The notes: generated by a model from the sequence alone, not told the origin. A stretch of DNA of 64,000 bases from Triglochin maritima (GCA_963682175.1 OY821784.1:34019621-34083620), one strand, 5' to 3'; shown: positions 34,451-46,381, counted from the first letter of the stretch. A program made the numbers and translations.

Positions 34451-34784
34451 AATATGTCTAGGCAGCTGACATCTTTCGAGGATCCCATGAAATTAATCTT
34501 ATCTGGGACAATGAAGAAGAAATAGAAGAAGAGTACCCCCTGATTTATGAGAATTTAAATGCTTACATCATGGATGATTCCGATCATGAAGAGGACGGGG
34601 TGAGTTGAGCGATAATGTGCATGTCGTTCAGTACATGCAAGCTTCTCCTATCTTACATCTCGAGCTAGATATCATGCCTCGCCTCGAGGAGCCACCCACA
34701 ATTGAGCTTAAAGAACTCCCTAAGGAACTCAAACACATTTTTTTGGGTCCCGATAGGTCATTTTCGGTGATTATTTAGTCGACG

Positions 34785-36321
34785 TTGACTGAGTATCAGG
34801 AAGAACATCTGATTCAAGTCCTAAAGGAGCACAAATCAGCCACTGGGTTGTCCTTGAAAGACATTAAAGGGATAAGTCTCGACGTCGTGCAACATCACAT
34901 CTTTATGGAGGATGAGGCACAACCACGTCGCGACCCTCAAAGTCGTCTAAATCCAGCCATGATAGAAGTAGTTAAGAAAGAGATCATCAAGTGTTTAGAT
35001 CATGACATCATTTTTCCCATTTCGGACAGTGCTTGGTAAGTCTTGTCCAGGTTGTGCCCAAGAAATCGAGTATCATTGCTGTCCAGAATGACAACAATGA
35101 GTTTGCACCCATACGACTTCAAACTGGGTGGTGAGTCTGCATTGACTACAAGAAGTTGAATGTGCTCACGTGTAAGGACCACTTCCCTCTACCTTTCATC
35201 GAACAGATGTTGGAGAGACTTACCGGGCATGCCTATTACTATTTCCTCGATGGTTATTTGGGATACAATCAAATCCCAGTTGCCCTAAATACCAAGAGAA
35301 AACCACATTCACCTGTCCTTTTGGGACGTATGCTTATAGACGTATGCCTTTCGGATTATGCAATGCACCAACAACATTCCAAAGTTGCATGTTAAGTATC
35401 TTTTCTGACATGGTAGAGAACTTCCTTGAAATTTTCATAGATGACTTCTCAGTTCATGGCACCTCCTTTGAGGAGTGCTTGCACCACCTAAGCCTTGTTC
35501 TCAAGAGGTGTTTGGAAACAAACTTAGCCCTTAATTGGGAAAAATGTCATTTCATGGTTACAAACGGCATCGTATTGGGTCACGTGGTAACTCGTGAAGG
35601 TATCGAGGTGGATAGGGCAAAGATTGAGCTTATTTCTAAGCTTCCACCACCTACCTCGGTAAAAGAAATCCGGTCATTCCTTGGACATGCTGGTTTTTAC
35701 CGGCATTTTATTAAAGATTTCAGCAAGATAGCTCGTCCCTTGACGAGCTTGCTTGCTAAAGGCACGTCATTTGAGTTCACACCCGAATGCATGACTGCTT
35801 TTGAGTTTTTTAAGCCTGAGTTGACATCCGCTCCTATTATTAAGGCACCGGTGTGGACTCTACCTTTCGAGCTGATGTGTGATGCATCTGATTATGCGAT
35901 AGGACCAATGTTGGGTCAGAAAGTCGGCAAATTGCCCCATGTGATCTATTATGCAAGTCGTACTCTCAACGATGCCCAGCTTAACTACTCCATTACTGAG
36001 AAAGAGTTCCTCGCGATCATATTTGCGTTGGAAAAATTTCGTCAGTACCTCATTGGGTCGCACGTCATCATCTACACTGATCACTCAGCTTTTCGCTACC
36101 TTTTGTCCAAAAAGGATGTGAAACTCTGTCTCCTTCGTTGGATCTTGTTGTTGCAAGAATTCAACCTCGAGATACGAGATAAGAATGGATGCGAGAACGT
36201 CGTGGCACATCACCTTTCTCGCATTCTAATTGAGCGTTCATCGGATCCACCGGTGAACGAGTTCTTTCCTAACGAGAACCTTATGGCAATAGCCTCACCC
36301 CCTGGTTCGTTGACATTGTGA
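34785..36321 (+). pseudogene. reverse transcriptase and RNase H of the Athila-type element
   Basis: 34785-35039 holds the RT N-terminus (RRDPQSRLNPAMIEVVKKEI). 35040-35343 is frameshifted but contains [18 protein letters not shown] and YNQIPV. 35344-36321 is open for 325 codons: [13 protein letters not shown], the catalytic FIDD at 35434-35445, [12 protein letters not shown], then RNase H with D180 (CDASDYAIG), a TEKEF Glu and D246 (YTDHSAF). The catalytic residues survive even though the N-terminal part is broken. Confidence 0.93.
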
Positions 36322-36399
36322 ACTATTTAGCAACCAGGGAGGTACCGGCTCATTGGACACAAAATGAGAAAGCCAAATTCAGTCGTTAGTCAAACACTT

Positions 36400-37620
36400 C
36401 TATTGGGATGATCCCTACTTGTTTTAGTACAGTGCCGATAAAATCATATGAAGGTGCATTCCTAACGACGAGATTCATAGTGTCTTGTCTCTTTACCATA
36501 AGGAGGCATGTGGTGGGCACTTTGGTGCCAAGAAAACCGCTGCTAAAGTGCTCCAATGCGGTTTGTACTGGCCCACGTTGTTCCGACGCTTTTGCATTTG
36601 GCAAAGCATGCGATAGGTGTCAACGTGCGGGCCGCATTGGAAGACGTGATATGATTCCACTCAATCCTATCCCAGTGGTCAACATCTTTTATGTTTAGGG
36701 AATTGACTTCATGGACCCTTTCCCCATGTCCCATGGTCACACCTACATTCTGGTGGCGGATGATTATGTGTCTAAGTGGGTTTAAGCAATCCCTATTCGC
36801 ACTAACGATCGCAAGGTTGTGATCAAATTTCTTAAAGAACACATTTTTGCGAGGTTTGGGACACCTCGTTGTATCATAAGCGATCAGGGGACACACTATG
36901 TGAACCGATTCCTCGAGGCAGTGTTGAGGAAATATTTCATTACGCACAAGTTGACCATACCTTATCATCCTCAAACCAAAGGCCAGGTGGAAATTTCCAC
37001 CCGGTAACTCAAGCAAATTCTAGAGAAAATGGTTAATGCTTCGAGGAAAGATTGGTCGGTTAAGCTTAATGATGCATTATGGGCCTTACACACTGCATTC
37101 TAAACCGACTTTGGCATGTCCCCCTACGACTAGTTTATGGCAAAGCTTGCCATCTTCCGGTAGAGTTTAAGCACCGGGCATTATGGGCAATCAAACATCT
37201 TAACATGAGTCTTGATGTTTCTGGTGCCTATCGCAAGTTGGACCTCAACGAGTTGGTGGAGTTGAGAAATGAAGCTTATGAGAATGCAAAGATCTGCAAG
37301 TCCACTTGGTCAGAATCAAAATTTTCCACGACCACTTGGTCAGAATCAAAATTTTCACGGTGGGACAAATGGTCTTGTTGTATAATTCTCGCCTCCACTT
37401 GATTATGGGGAAACTTCAGAGTCGTTGGTCTGGACCTTTTATTGTTTTAACCATTTTCCCTCATGGAGCGGTTGAGATTTAGAACCCAAGTACCAACGAC
37501 GTGTTCAAAGTTAATGGACACCGGCTAAAATGGTACTTGGAGGGGACTACGACAGAGGTCGAGGCGGAAGTCGTGTCTTTATACGAACTTCCCAAGGATG
37601 TGATCACTTGACGTGATTCA
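36400..37620 (+). pseudogene. integrase of the Athila-type element
   Basis: The zinc-binding CDRC region is at about 36610. The DDE core follows in pieces: GIDFMDPFP (about 36700), ISDQGTHYVN (about 36880), YHPQTKGQVE (about 36960-36990). Then an Athila-type C-terminal segment runs to about 37610 (for example HRLKWYLEG). Stops occur at about 36699, 36784, 37005 and later. 37306-37361 contains a 31-bp direct duplication (CCACTTGGTCAGAATCAAAA twice). Confidence 0.88.
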
Positions 37621-38000
37621 TCCTTTCATTTTGTTGTACATATCTTCAAAAAAATAGAAAAAGAAAAAAAAGGAAAAAATAGAAGTGCCTTTTGATATTT
37701 TTCCATGCTTCTTTGTTAAAAATGCGTGTTCTTGACCCTACCCATCATCCACACTAACCAAAATGCGTTTTCGTTTTCTGGCCGCCACCCAAAGAAAGTT
37801 TTTTGCCAGATCAGAACAACAGACCGCCAATCAGCGGTTTGTTGTGCTGATCTCCTCCTGGATTTTTGGCTGGGAGTTGATATTGTTGTGGGGAGTCAGT
37901 TTCGGTTTGTTTTCAGGATTGGTGTTGCTTGCATTGTCGTGCCTCAGTCTCCACCCCTCGAGCGTCGTGTTCATCCGTTAAAGCTCGCCAAGGTAGGTAC

Positions 38001-38897
38001 ATGTATGTCCATCCCACATTTAATCTAGAACTTAATTTTGCCTCCCTGATTCACGATTTTGGAGAACCCTTCTACGATAGAATCATAGAAAAATGGTGGA
38101 GTCATTTCATGTATGAGGGTGATGAAACCATGTTCGTAGAACCTCTCGTACGTGAATTTTATTCTAAACTCGAGTATGACCAGACCGGACACCTCGAGTT
38201 TAGTGTCACTCTTAGAGGGGTGAAACACACCGTGACACCCCAATTTATCTCCGACGTGACTGGGATCCCCTTAGTCGATGATCTCGTGCCCACTCGTGAC
38301 ATTAATTTTTACCGATCTATGCTTGGGCACGGGCAACCCATTTCATCGCACGGGGGAATACCCAATGCACACATCTACTCCAATGTGCACATTGTAGCCA
38401 AGTGGGTGTGTAGGAATGTGTTGGGCCAAGAGCGGACCTCCACATTCTTCACACCTAGTTTGCGAATAGTGTATAGTCTCATGGATGGTTCACCTCATTG
38501 CATTTGTCGAACGTTGTTCGATGTGTTGGTGAACGCCAAGCTTAAAGAAATACACTGTTTGCCTACTCTGGTGACCAAATTGTGTGGAATGTTGGACATC
38601 CCACGGTTTGAGCGCTTGCTGCAGTGCCAAGGCATCGACCTCGAGGTTGCGAAGATGACCGCGTCATATCGCCATTGCCTTCAGGAGGCATGGGTGCCTG
38701 ATAACATGGAAGAGGATGTTAGAGCTAGTTCCCCAAATTCATTTATGAGATCGGGAACGCTCCTCAACATTGACATATCTGAGATGGCGGTAGAGCAGCA
38801 AAATGTCATTTTGGCCAAGCAAAACCGGAAGATTTATAGGAAGTTATCGGCTCTTGAGCGAGGTGCCTCTTCAAGCACCTTTGGCCGCCATCATTAG
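38001..38897 (+). CDS. extra ORF of the Athila-type element, plant-transposon-protein-like (298 aa)
   Basis: Open from ATG 38001 (MYVHPTFNLE) to TAG 38897, the only long uninterrupted frame in this element besides RT/RNase H. The N-terminal two thirds (FGEPFYDRIIEKWW, EFYSKLEYD, VTLRGVKHTVT, FISDVTGIPLV, then SNVHIVAKWV) resemble the putative plant transposon protein domain (PF20167) found in Athila-related sequences. The C-terminus is a predicted coiled coil (MAVEQQNVILAKQNRKIYRKLSALE). It occupies the slot used by env-like genes in Athila, but no signal peptide or membrane segment is visible. Its function is unknown. A palindromic GACCGCC..GCGGT hairpin lies 170 bp upstream. Confidence 0.65.
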   Translation: MYVHPTFNLELNFASLIHDFGEPFYDRIIEKWWSHFMYEGDETMFVEPLVREFYSKLEYDQTGHLEFSVTLRGVKHTVTPQFISDVTGIPLVDDLVPTRDINFYRSMLGHGQPISSHGGIPNAHIYSNVHIVAKWVCRNVLGQERTSTFFTPSLRIVYSLMDGSPHCICRTLFDVLVNAKLKEIHCLPTLVTKLCGMLDIPRFERLLQCQGIDLEVAKMTASYRHCLQEAWVPDNMEEDVRASSPNSFMRSGTLLNIDISEMAVEQQNVILAKQNRKIYRKLSALERGASSSTFGRHH

Positions 38898-39754
38898 TCT
38901 GGTACACCCTATCCATGCATTGACGCCATTCTGCCATACATTGTGGACAATTCATGGATTAAGTGTGGGGGGTGTTTTCACGTACGTACATATTTTGTGT
39001 GTCTTTTGTTTTATTTCGCTTTCTTTTGTTTACCTTTCTAGAGTCATGTTAGTGTGGTACATTTAATATCGATATATATGCTTGCCATGATCATTGGGTT
39101 CATTGTTGTCTTTTGTTTGCCGTAGTGCTTTCATTTCCTATTTCTTTCAAAAATCTGATGTGTTTGCGAAAGAAAACGTTTTGTGGAGTTTGTGTATGTG
39201 TTTAGAGTATGTAAAACCATTTTGAGGAAATCGAAAGAGAAGCTCCCAAAATTGACTTAACATGATGCATTAGGATATCTAGTATACCAGCTTTAGGACT
39301 TATTGAGTCGTAAGGATGCACCTCGGTCTTCCCTCGGGGTGCGAGTAATCATAGGGTTTCAGTACTCAAACAAATAAAGAAGTTCATCCTGAACATACTG
39401 AGTCAAATAGTTTATGTCTATTAATATAAGGAAGTTTGTCGTAGTCAGGGACCCTTAAAATCTTGTTGTGAAACTTGAAGTATAGGGGTTTTGGTTCTCA
39501 TGTAAATAAGAAATAAATAAGTGGTGTCTCTCTTCTCGCACAACTCATATCACTCGGGAAATTAGGTCCGAAGAGACTTAGTGTCTGGTACTTTCGAGTC
39601 ATCAGACCTGAGATGCACCGACTGATATCCCGTTACACGGGTGATAGGGATCTCCCTATGTGGAGATGTGGGGAAAGGTGTATGTGATAGTGTAAGTCAT
39701 CATAGGCAATAATGCACGAAACCTAACCTTGGGAGAATTACACACCAGCTAGAA

Positions 39755-39835
39755 GAAAAAAAAGAAAAAAAGGAACAAAAAGAAAAGAAAAAGAAAAAGA
39801 AAAAGGAAATGGTAATGGTAATGGTAATGCAAATA
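39755..39835 (+). repeat. A/G-rich and GGTAAT low-complexity tract
   Basis: GAAAAA-type purine-rich sequence is followed by four GGTAAT units, within the 3' noncoding region of the Athila-type element. Confidence 0.8.
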
Positions 39836-40067
39836 AGAACCTTAATGGACTTTACACTTTGTGTCACTTGAGGATGTTAAGGTTGTCATTGTCATTCACT
39901 TAAGTCCTTAATTAACTTGCACGAATGGTTCATTAGGCTAGTTGTGTGGACTAATTGCATATATATAGAGTCGCCCCTAGAATTACCGTCTCCAATGATC
40001 GACGAAAATGAGTCCAACGAGTCGTGTTGCTATGTTGAATAATGCATCTATGTTCGGATTTTGTTGG

Positions 40068-40184
40068 TGTATCCGCTGAAAACACTCAAGAGGCAACACT
40101 CCTCCTTCGCGACATGGAGGTTTAACGGCTTGTTGCACATGCTAAGTGCAACCGTGATTCCTACGAAAGTGAGTTAGGATTTCC
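40068..40184 (+). ncRNA. conserved 3' noncoding block with hairpin, Athila-type element
   Basis: Counterpart of 29568-29680. 40127-40184 is identical over 58 bp to the young element A, including the GTTGCAC/GTGCAAC stem. The surrounding sequence in the two elements differs at many positions. Confidence 0.65.
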
Positions 40185-40254
40185 TTATTTTACGTATGTT
40201 TTTTCTTTCTTTCATTTTTCTATTTCTTTGTTTTGCTCGGGACTAGCAAAAGTT

Positions 40255-41330
40255 AGGTGTGGGGGTATTTGATTGACACCATATTATACATATATTTGTG
40301 TCTTATATTTGTTATCTTTAACCTAAACAATGCTACGTAATGAATTTTATGTTTAAGTTTTAGGAATAAGCAGGTTTGAGGAGAAGAGACACAAAAATGA
40401 CCTAAAAGCAAGAAAAATTACTGAGTTGTAAGACTTATGGACTGAGATGCAAGAGAGAAGAACCCGGATGTAAACCAAAAGGACTAACAAGCAAATCAAG
40501 AAACTTCACACCATCATGAGGAGTATTTTGGCAATTTGATTCGGACCTAAACTTCAACAACCAACTAGGGTGCATCACACAGGAAGAAATCAAGTCAGAC
40601 AAGCCCACTCCAAATCCAAACCCAATCCAGAGTCCATAAACCGCCAATTGGCGGTCCAACACCACTGATTGGCGGTCGGGTTGTTTCCGGATCCGACAAG
40701 ATTTTGGCAGGTCTTGTATTAGAGTATTTTATGTCTATTTTTTAGTAGTGCATTAGTCTCATACCTTTTTCTATGACTATAAATAGAAATTTTCCTCCTC
40801 CATTGTTATACGTCTCCTCTCTTGGTGGTCATCCTATCTACTTGTAGTGTGAGTGAGTAATAAAATATGTTTTGTTAGTTTCTTCATATTGTCTCTTTTC
40901 AATTCATGCATGCTTAGTTAATTTTGTTTTTTTTAATCGTCATAGAATTAATTAGCATGTTTTCTTTCCTTAATATGCATGTTAGTCTAATAATATGTGA
41001 GTAGTTCCAACCCCCTTTTGGGGTGGAGATGATGTCTATACATGCAATAAATAATGGAAATGAATGTTTTATTTTGAAATGTGTTGATAAATGTGAATGT
41101 ATGCTTACTTGTTTAGAGTAGAACACTTCACTTGATGGGTTTTTCCACAACTATTAGACACCTCTCATACTTGTTTAGGTTCTGAAATAACCAACTTGTG
41201 TATGTGAATGCTAATCAACTAGGTAGTGATTGGATTGATAGGTTTTGTCATAATCTTTAGACACTTCCTATACATGAAAACACCTAAAAAAATTTGTTTG
41301 GTTGGTTTCCTGTTCTCATAATTATCTATT
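40255..41330 (+). repeat. polypurine tract and partial 3' LTR of the Athila-type element
   Basis: AGGTGTGGGGGTATT precedes an LTR starting TGATTGACACC at 40270. It aligns with the element B LTR: AGGTTTGAGGAGAAGAG, GGACCT-type boxes, a CCGCCAATTGGCGG palindrome (40640-40660), TATAAATA at 40778-40785, and a GAGTAGTTCCA..CCC..GGGGTGGAG box. Similarity fades at about 41.3-41.4 kb, before the U5 end, so the LTR is truncated. Confidence 0.82.
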
Positions 41331-41540
41331 TTATAACACTGTTATTTTAATGGAAGAAGGGAACTTATGTGTTTCAGACAAAACTTCTTTTGTTTAGTGG
41401 TTCAAATTTTGATGTGGGGGTCATTAGTGCCACTATAGTGATAAATAATTAGCAATATGAATGTAGGGTCTCTTGAATAAAAATGTTGTAACTTGAACAG
41501 AATCAAATTCATTGAGATGGTTCATTTTACTAATCTAAAC

Positions 41541-41550
41541 ATATAAATAT
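41541..41550 (+). promoter_or_regulatory. TATA box upstream of the wound-responsive gene
   Basis: ATATAAATAT, about 130 bp before the ATG at 41678, a usual distance for a short plant 5' UTR rich in C and A. Confidence 0.55.
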
Positions 41551-41677
41551 CCAACCAAACTTCTACACTCCTCTCAACAACAAATCCAACTCCAAAGCCA
41601 AAATAGTTCCATTGTACTTCTTATCCCTTCAACACTTGATCACATAGTAACCAAGCAATTTTAAGAAGATTATTAAG

Positions 41678-41944
41678 ATGAGTTCTTCAAGGATAGCTTG
41701 GGTGGTGGCAGCAAGCTTGAGTGCAGTTGAAGCTCTCAAGGATCAAGTTGGATTTTGTAGGTGGAATTATGCCTTAAGGTCCCTCCAACACCATGCCAAG
41801 AAGGCAAGAACAATCTTCCCTCCATCTCTCACTCAAAGAGAACACTCTCTTCCTTTTCTTCAGCCATTGCTAAAGGCACTTTCAGAGAAGGAAGTGACTC
41901 CAAGGCTAAGCAAGCACAAGAATCTCGCCTACGCATGTAACTGA
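41678..41944 (+). CDS. wound-responsive family protein (DUF3774/PF12609), 88 aa
   Basis: Small intronless plant gene. The N-terminal 40 residues ([21 protein letters not shown], then [17 protein letters not shown]) match the hallmark of wound-induced WIP-type proteins. The C-terminus ends LAYACN, comparable with the usual short YLSCWGPN-type end. Length is typical (80-100 aa). Family members are induced by wounding, but the biochemical role is unknown. The middle ([29 protein letters not shown]) is less typical, so some divergence is likely. It has its own TATA box and no disruption. It is flanked by a truncated LTR on the left and a PPR scrap on the right. Confidence 0.85.
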   Translation: MSSSRIAWVVAASLSAVEALKDQVGFCRWNYALRSLQHHAKKARTIFPPSLTQREHSLPFLQPLLKALSEKEVTPRLSKHKNLAYACN

Positions 41945-42012
41945 ACCCCGACACTCCCCGCACACCCAACACACGAACACGCCCCAACTGTCGCCGCAAT
42001 CCTCCTGCATAC

Positions 42013-42240
42013 TCACAAAAGAATCCAGGGCCTGGACTCCTCCGAATCGGCGGCATAGGAGGCGATGATGTTGGACCAAGAGGTGACATTCTGTTGAAGC
42101 ATAGAGTCGAACAGGTGGCGGGCGTGGGGGACGAGGGAGAGCTTTCCAAGAGCGGCGACGACGTGGTTGTGGATAGGAATGGAGTTGGGGAGATGAGGGA
42201 GGAGGAGGAGTACAGGGAGCATAGGTGGACTGAGGGGCAT
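42013..42240 (-). pseudogene. PPR protein fragment
   Basis: The reverse strand encodes HNHVVAALGKLSLVPHARHLFD, then MLQQNVTSWSNIIASYA, which matches one PPR (P/L/S-type) repeat plus the start of the next, as in plant organelle RNA-editing PPR proteins. No complete gene surrounds it. The frame drifts (a second reverse frame, 41829-42149, overlaps), so it is a pseudogene scrap. Confidence 0.6.
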
Positions 42241-42705
42241 CTAGGGGATGGTGGCTGGGAGGGCGAGGAACGGGAAGCTCACATATTTTTGGTGCTTTGG
42301 CGGATTCAAATTAAGATTTTGTTTTCGGGGTTCGACGACGTTGAGGTTTTGTTTTTGGGGTTTGTACGAGCCGGTCACCTATTTTTGGTGTTGTTTTATG
42401 TTTTTTTACCTTTTGATTTAATATTAAAAATATTTGTATTTTATGAGGTTTAATTTACAAATTGTCTATCGACGTTGGAAGGAAGTGAGTCTCACTAACG
42501 GCAAATGTGCATATAAGCAAACATGTTCGGTTTACAGGTGCATGTCCGACAATACCAAAAACTTAGGTGCATATCGTCAATTAGACAACTTGCGAGGTGG
42601 ACCTTAGCAAATTACCCTATATTAATTCGTGCTATTCTGATTTTCCATTTTTTTTACGTAATTATGCACTAACGTGCATGCATGCACGAATTTGTGGACG
42701 TGCAG

Positions 42706-43186
42706 AGTACGACACAGGAGGCCACCCTTCAACCCAAGGAGACGTCTACAGTTTCGGAGTAATACTATACTACTAGAGATAATCACCGGCAAGAGACCAA
42801 CTGACGTCCTTTTCCAAGAAGGATCAACATTACAAGAGTGGGTGAAGTCCCACTACCCCCACAACCTCCAATCCATAGTCCAAGATTCACTCTTCAGCTC
42901 ATCGTCACAAACAACCAATATGGCTGGAGATGTTGCGGTCGAACTCGTAGAACTTAGTCTGGTTTGTACCCAAATCTCTCCTTCCACTAGACCTACGATG
43001 GCCGATGTGACGCATCTGATTGGCCAGTTGAAAGATGATCTCACTAGAGTCGCGGTCGCCAACACCGATGGTCTTCTTCTTCAGTTGATTCTCAGCTCCT
43101 CAAGGACCTCAACGCGAAAGATAGTAGGAAGGGTTTTGGTTTATTTTGAGGATATGATGTCGGGTATAAGAAGTGCCTTTGTATAA
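42706..43186 (+). pseudogene. LRR receptor-like kinase, C-terminal kinase exon (frameshifted)
   Basis: After an AG acceptor at 42704-42705 the translation reads EYDTGGHPSTQGDVYSFGVIL, then a 2-bp TA insertion (near 42770) shifts the frame. In the next frame it continues LLEIITGKRPTDVLF, EWVKSHYP, ELSLVCTQISPSTRPTMADV, which are subdomains IX-XI of plant LRR receptor-like kinases (closest by memory to At2g24130-type). The ATP-binding lobe, catalytic loop and extracellular LRRs are absent upstream. It ends at TAA 43186 after a longer tail than usual. It is a broken duplicate of a membrane kinase gene. Confidence 0.85.
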
Positions 43187-45430
43187 CACCTACACAAACT
43201 ACGACTGTAATGTTTTTTTCATCTAATTGGTTCTGACTCATAACCACATCATAATATTAATATATATAATATAATCTTATGAATAAATTTTTTTTGCAAA
43301 GAAGAACTAGAGTCGTTTGCACATGCATGGCCAAGCCCATATTCTCACTATGCAAAGCAATGTCAATGGTAGCCTGTAGCCTCACAGCATGTAATCGGAA
43401 CATGTCATCCAGAATAAAATGCAAGATCCGTAGAAGTTGACTTTTGAAAATAATACATCTCAGCTACATTGGGTACATTACCTCGTAGGGGATTTTCCAC
43501 GTCGACCATGACGTAAACCGACGTGAAAGGGTATATTTTTCAAAATTCTTTTTAAAATAATTCATACTATACCGCATCGATGTTTAATTAATCAGACGTG
43601 ATAGGGGTCTTCCACGTCGGTGTTTAATTTATCTGACGTGGAAGGGTATTCATAAACCCAAACAAAACCCCAACCCAGAATTCAACAGACACAAACTCTT
43701 CCTCTCCCCGACCAGAGCATTCCTCTCCCCTTGCCTGTGCGAACTCCCCTTCTGGCAACCCCTTTGATTGAGCGACCACCCCTTTCGGCCTTCAGGTAGT
43801 TCACCGTCCATAAGAAATCTCTTGTAGACTTTCATTTTTCGACTTGAATTGCTATTTTATAATCTCCACTTAAGTTGGTATATGCTTGATTTAATTTTGA
43901 ATTATTGTGCCTTCTCTTGTGCTGCATTTTGGTGTCGAATTTTGATTGCATTTTAGTGTTGATTTTACCGCATTGTAATCCTACATACCTCTGCAATTCT
44001 TGGCTGAATTTGCTGCACTTGATCCTTAATTCTTGCTGAATATTTACTGTCTTGTGCTGCATTTGTTCTGAATTTGATCACCACATTTGAGCTGAACCTT
44101 GGGCTGAGTTCTGATCTTAGTTGTGTTGAAATCTGATCTTTAATACTGGTCTGAATTGTGGCTGAGATTGGCCGATTTTTGTGGTTACATTGGTGCTGAA
44201 TTTGGACCTGAATTGCTAGAACTTTATCTCCATTTGAGCTGGTCTTTATTTTTTGTTTTTTAATGTGCAAAAGTGGAAATGATTTGCACTTGTTGTCGTA
44301 GTCGATTTCTGACTGTTTTGTCTTGATTTTTTGTCTTCTTTCAAGTTAATGACTCCCAACAATAAGAACTACCCCCAAACTGGCGATGAAGGCCCGACGT
44401 CGGTTCCTCCACATGGAGCAACTCTTATGTTACAGTTCAACAAAAAATAAAGCATGAAGGTCCATTGCCTTTGGACTTTGATAGTGTCTTAAAGCCGATT
44501 AGAGAGAATAAAATTTATTAGCCTAGTTATTTGGGTACTCTCGCTAGAACCAAGGTTGATATTTGTATTGAAATGTGGTCACAAGTTGATTCTTCTCTAA
44601 AAGAACAAATTTGGGAGGATGTAACCGTATGTCTTTGTTTATTAATTTTATTTAAAATTTCACATCTTATTGATTCTAATTTTCATTTTTTTGTTGTAGG
44701 ATAAATTCATTTTTCAATCCACTAAAGCATTGAAGAAGAAGGGGATTTCGTATGTTGGTAACCGGTGGAAAGACTTTAAAACAAAGCTCACGTACATGTT
44801 CATCTTTGGGGAATATAAGGATCGTGACCTTTGTGCTATATTTTTGGTAGTATATACTCATATTTTAATACGTAGATTTTATTATGTTTATTTTTATAAT
44901 TAATCCATTAAATAATTTTTTCAGGAAATATGAGAGCTGAACAAGAAACGACAATTTGATAACAAGTTTCAGCATAGATTATTCGATTACCGCAAATTTG
45001 AGGAAGATATGATGATGGGAAAAATTTCCAAAAAAAGAAGAAGCTCTGGAAACGGGTATGAGTGAAGAGCATGCAAGTAATTTGTCGCCTCCATCTCCGA
45101 TATCTTGAGAAAAGAAGTGGAAGAGAATGTGTATTACTCCGGAAGGCAGCTACATTAATGAGGAGTCTAAATTAGTTGTCTCCATGATTGTAAGTTAACT
45201 TTAATTTCTATGCTTTGTGTACGAATGTGGTTATTAATTAATAATAGGATTTAAAATTAATTTCATATGGGATGAACTTACAATGAAAGCTTCCCAAGGA
45301 GAATTTGTTTCATATGGAAGAAGTGATATATTGGCCACAACCTTCGGTAAAGAGGAGCATCCTGGGAGAATACGTGATATAGGTAGTCAAATAGGACTAT
45401 GTTAGTATTTTGGGTCGTCATCCTCACAAT

Positions 45431-46265
45431 TAGGGGTGTCAGTGGATATTCGAATATCCGAGCATCCGTTCGTATCCGTATTCGAATTTGAACATTCGAT
45501 CCGAGAAAAAATATCCGTTAGACCGTATTCGTATCCGATCCGTAAAGTCGTGGAGCGGATATGGTTATTAGTACATCCGATCCGTATAATATCCGATCCG
45601 GGATCGAATATCCGTAGTTCAACATCTATATTTGTATATGTATTATATATATAGTTATTCTTTAAATTAATGATATATAAGTTAGGTATTTTTTCTATAA
45701 ATTACCTAAATATATAAACTATTCTAAATTACTACCCCTAAAGTACTAATCCGATTAATATCCGCTTCGGAACTACATATCTGTATTTCAACATTTATAT
45801 CCATATTTGTTTTATATACTTATGCAATACATTATTATACCTAGAAGTATTCCTATTTCAACATTGTGTGATTATATTTTGAATATATATTTTAAATTTA
45901 TTTATTCAAATAAAAATACATCTACTGATCGCATTTATTCAAGCATTGAATATTTCTCATTTTCAGAATATGGAGTTAGAAGTTAAGATAAAGTAAAATA
46001 ATATTTGAAACCAAATAAAGTTATAAATGTGACTATGTATAAGAATTTGTCTAAGTGAAAATAAAAAAATGTTATAAGGTTGGGAATTATGTTTACGGAT
46101 GCAGATATTATCCGTATCCGCTCCGAATCCGTCAAATATCCGAACGGATATAGACTTTTCATATCCGCAAACAATCCGTATACGTATCCGATTCCGTAAA
46201 TTTCATGCGGATACGAATATAGATATACCTATATCCGGTCCATATCTGATCCGTTGACACCCCTA
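45431..46265. mobile_element. hAT-type MITE with exact 8-bp TSD
   Basis: An 835-bp element, with TIRs TAGGGGTGTCA and TGACACCCCTA. The duplication CTCACAAT is exact at 45423-45430 and 46266-46273, diagnostic of the hAT superfamily. Both subterminal regions are packed with ATCCG/CGGAT units (ATCCGTATCCG-type), consistent with transposase binding sites. The AT-rich centre has no ORF of note. It inserted into the CACTA ORF between the EEHPGRI block and the coiled segment. Confidence 0.93.
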
Positions 46266-46381
46266 CTCACAATGTCATTCCAAAGGTACTGATCACGTGA
46301 AATGTGACGAGAAGATCTATCACCTGGAAAACCTGGTGAAGAGTTTGTATAATCACCTTGGAGTTTCCACAATTGCCAAAG

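Larger units (their letters stand above)
32900..41330 (+). mobile_element. decayed Athila-type Ty3/gypsy retrotransposon, 5' truncated
   Basis: Order of parts: gag C-terminal part, protease, RT, RNase H, integrase, an extra ORF, a long 3' noncoding region, polypurine tract, partial 3' LTR. Numerous stops and frameshifts. The 3' LTR (from 40270) is the same family as the LTR of element B, and a 58-bp block before it is identical to element A. The 5' LTR, primer site and gag N-terminus are missing, and the 3' LTR is cut before its U5 end. This is the closest candidate here for the autonomous relative of A and B. Confidence 0.88.

Noticed and set aside
43490..43650. Left end of the CACTA element
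   Set aside because: Subterminal-type boxes are present, but no CACTG terminus or 3-bp duplication matching 47493 could be found, so no exact left border was called.
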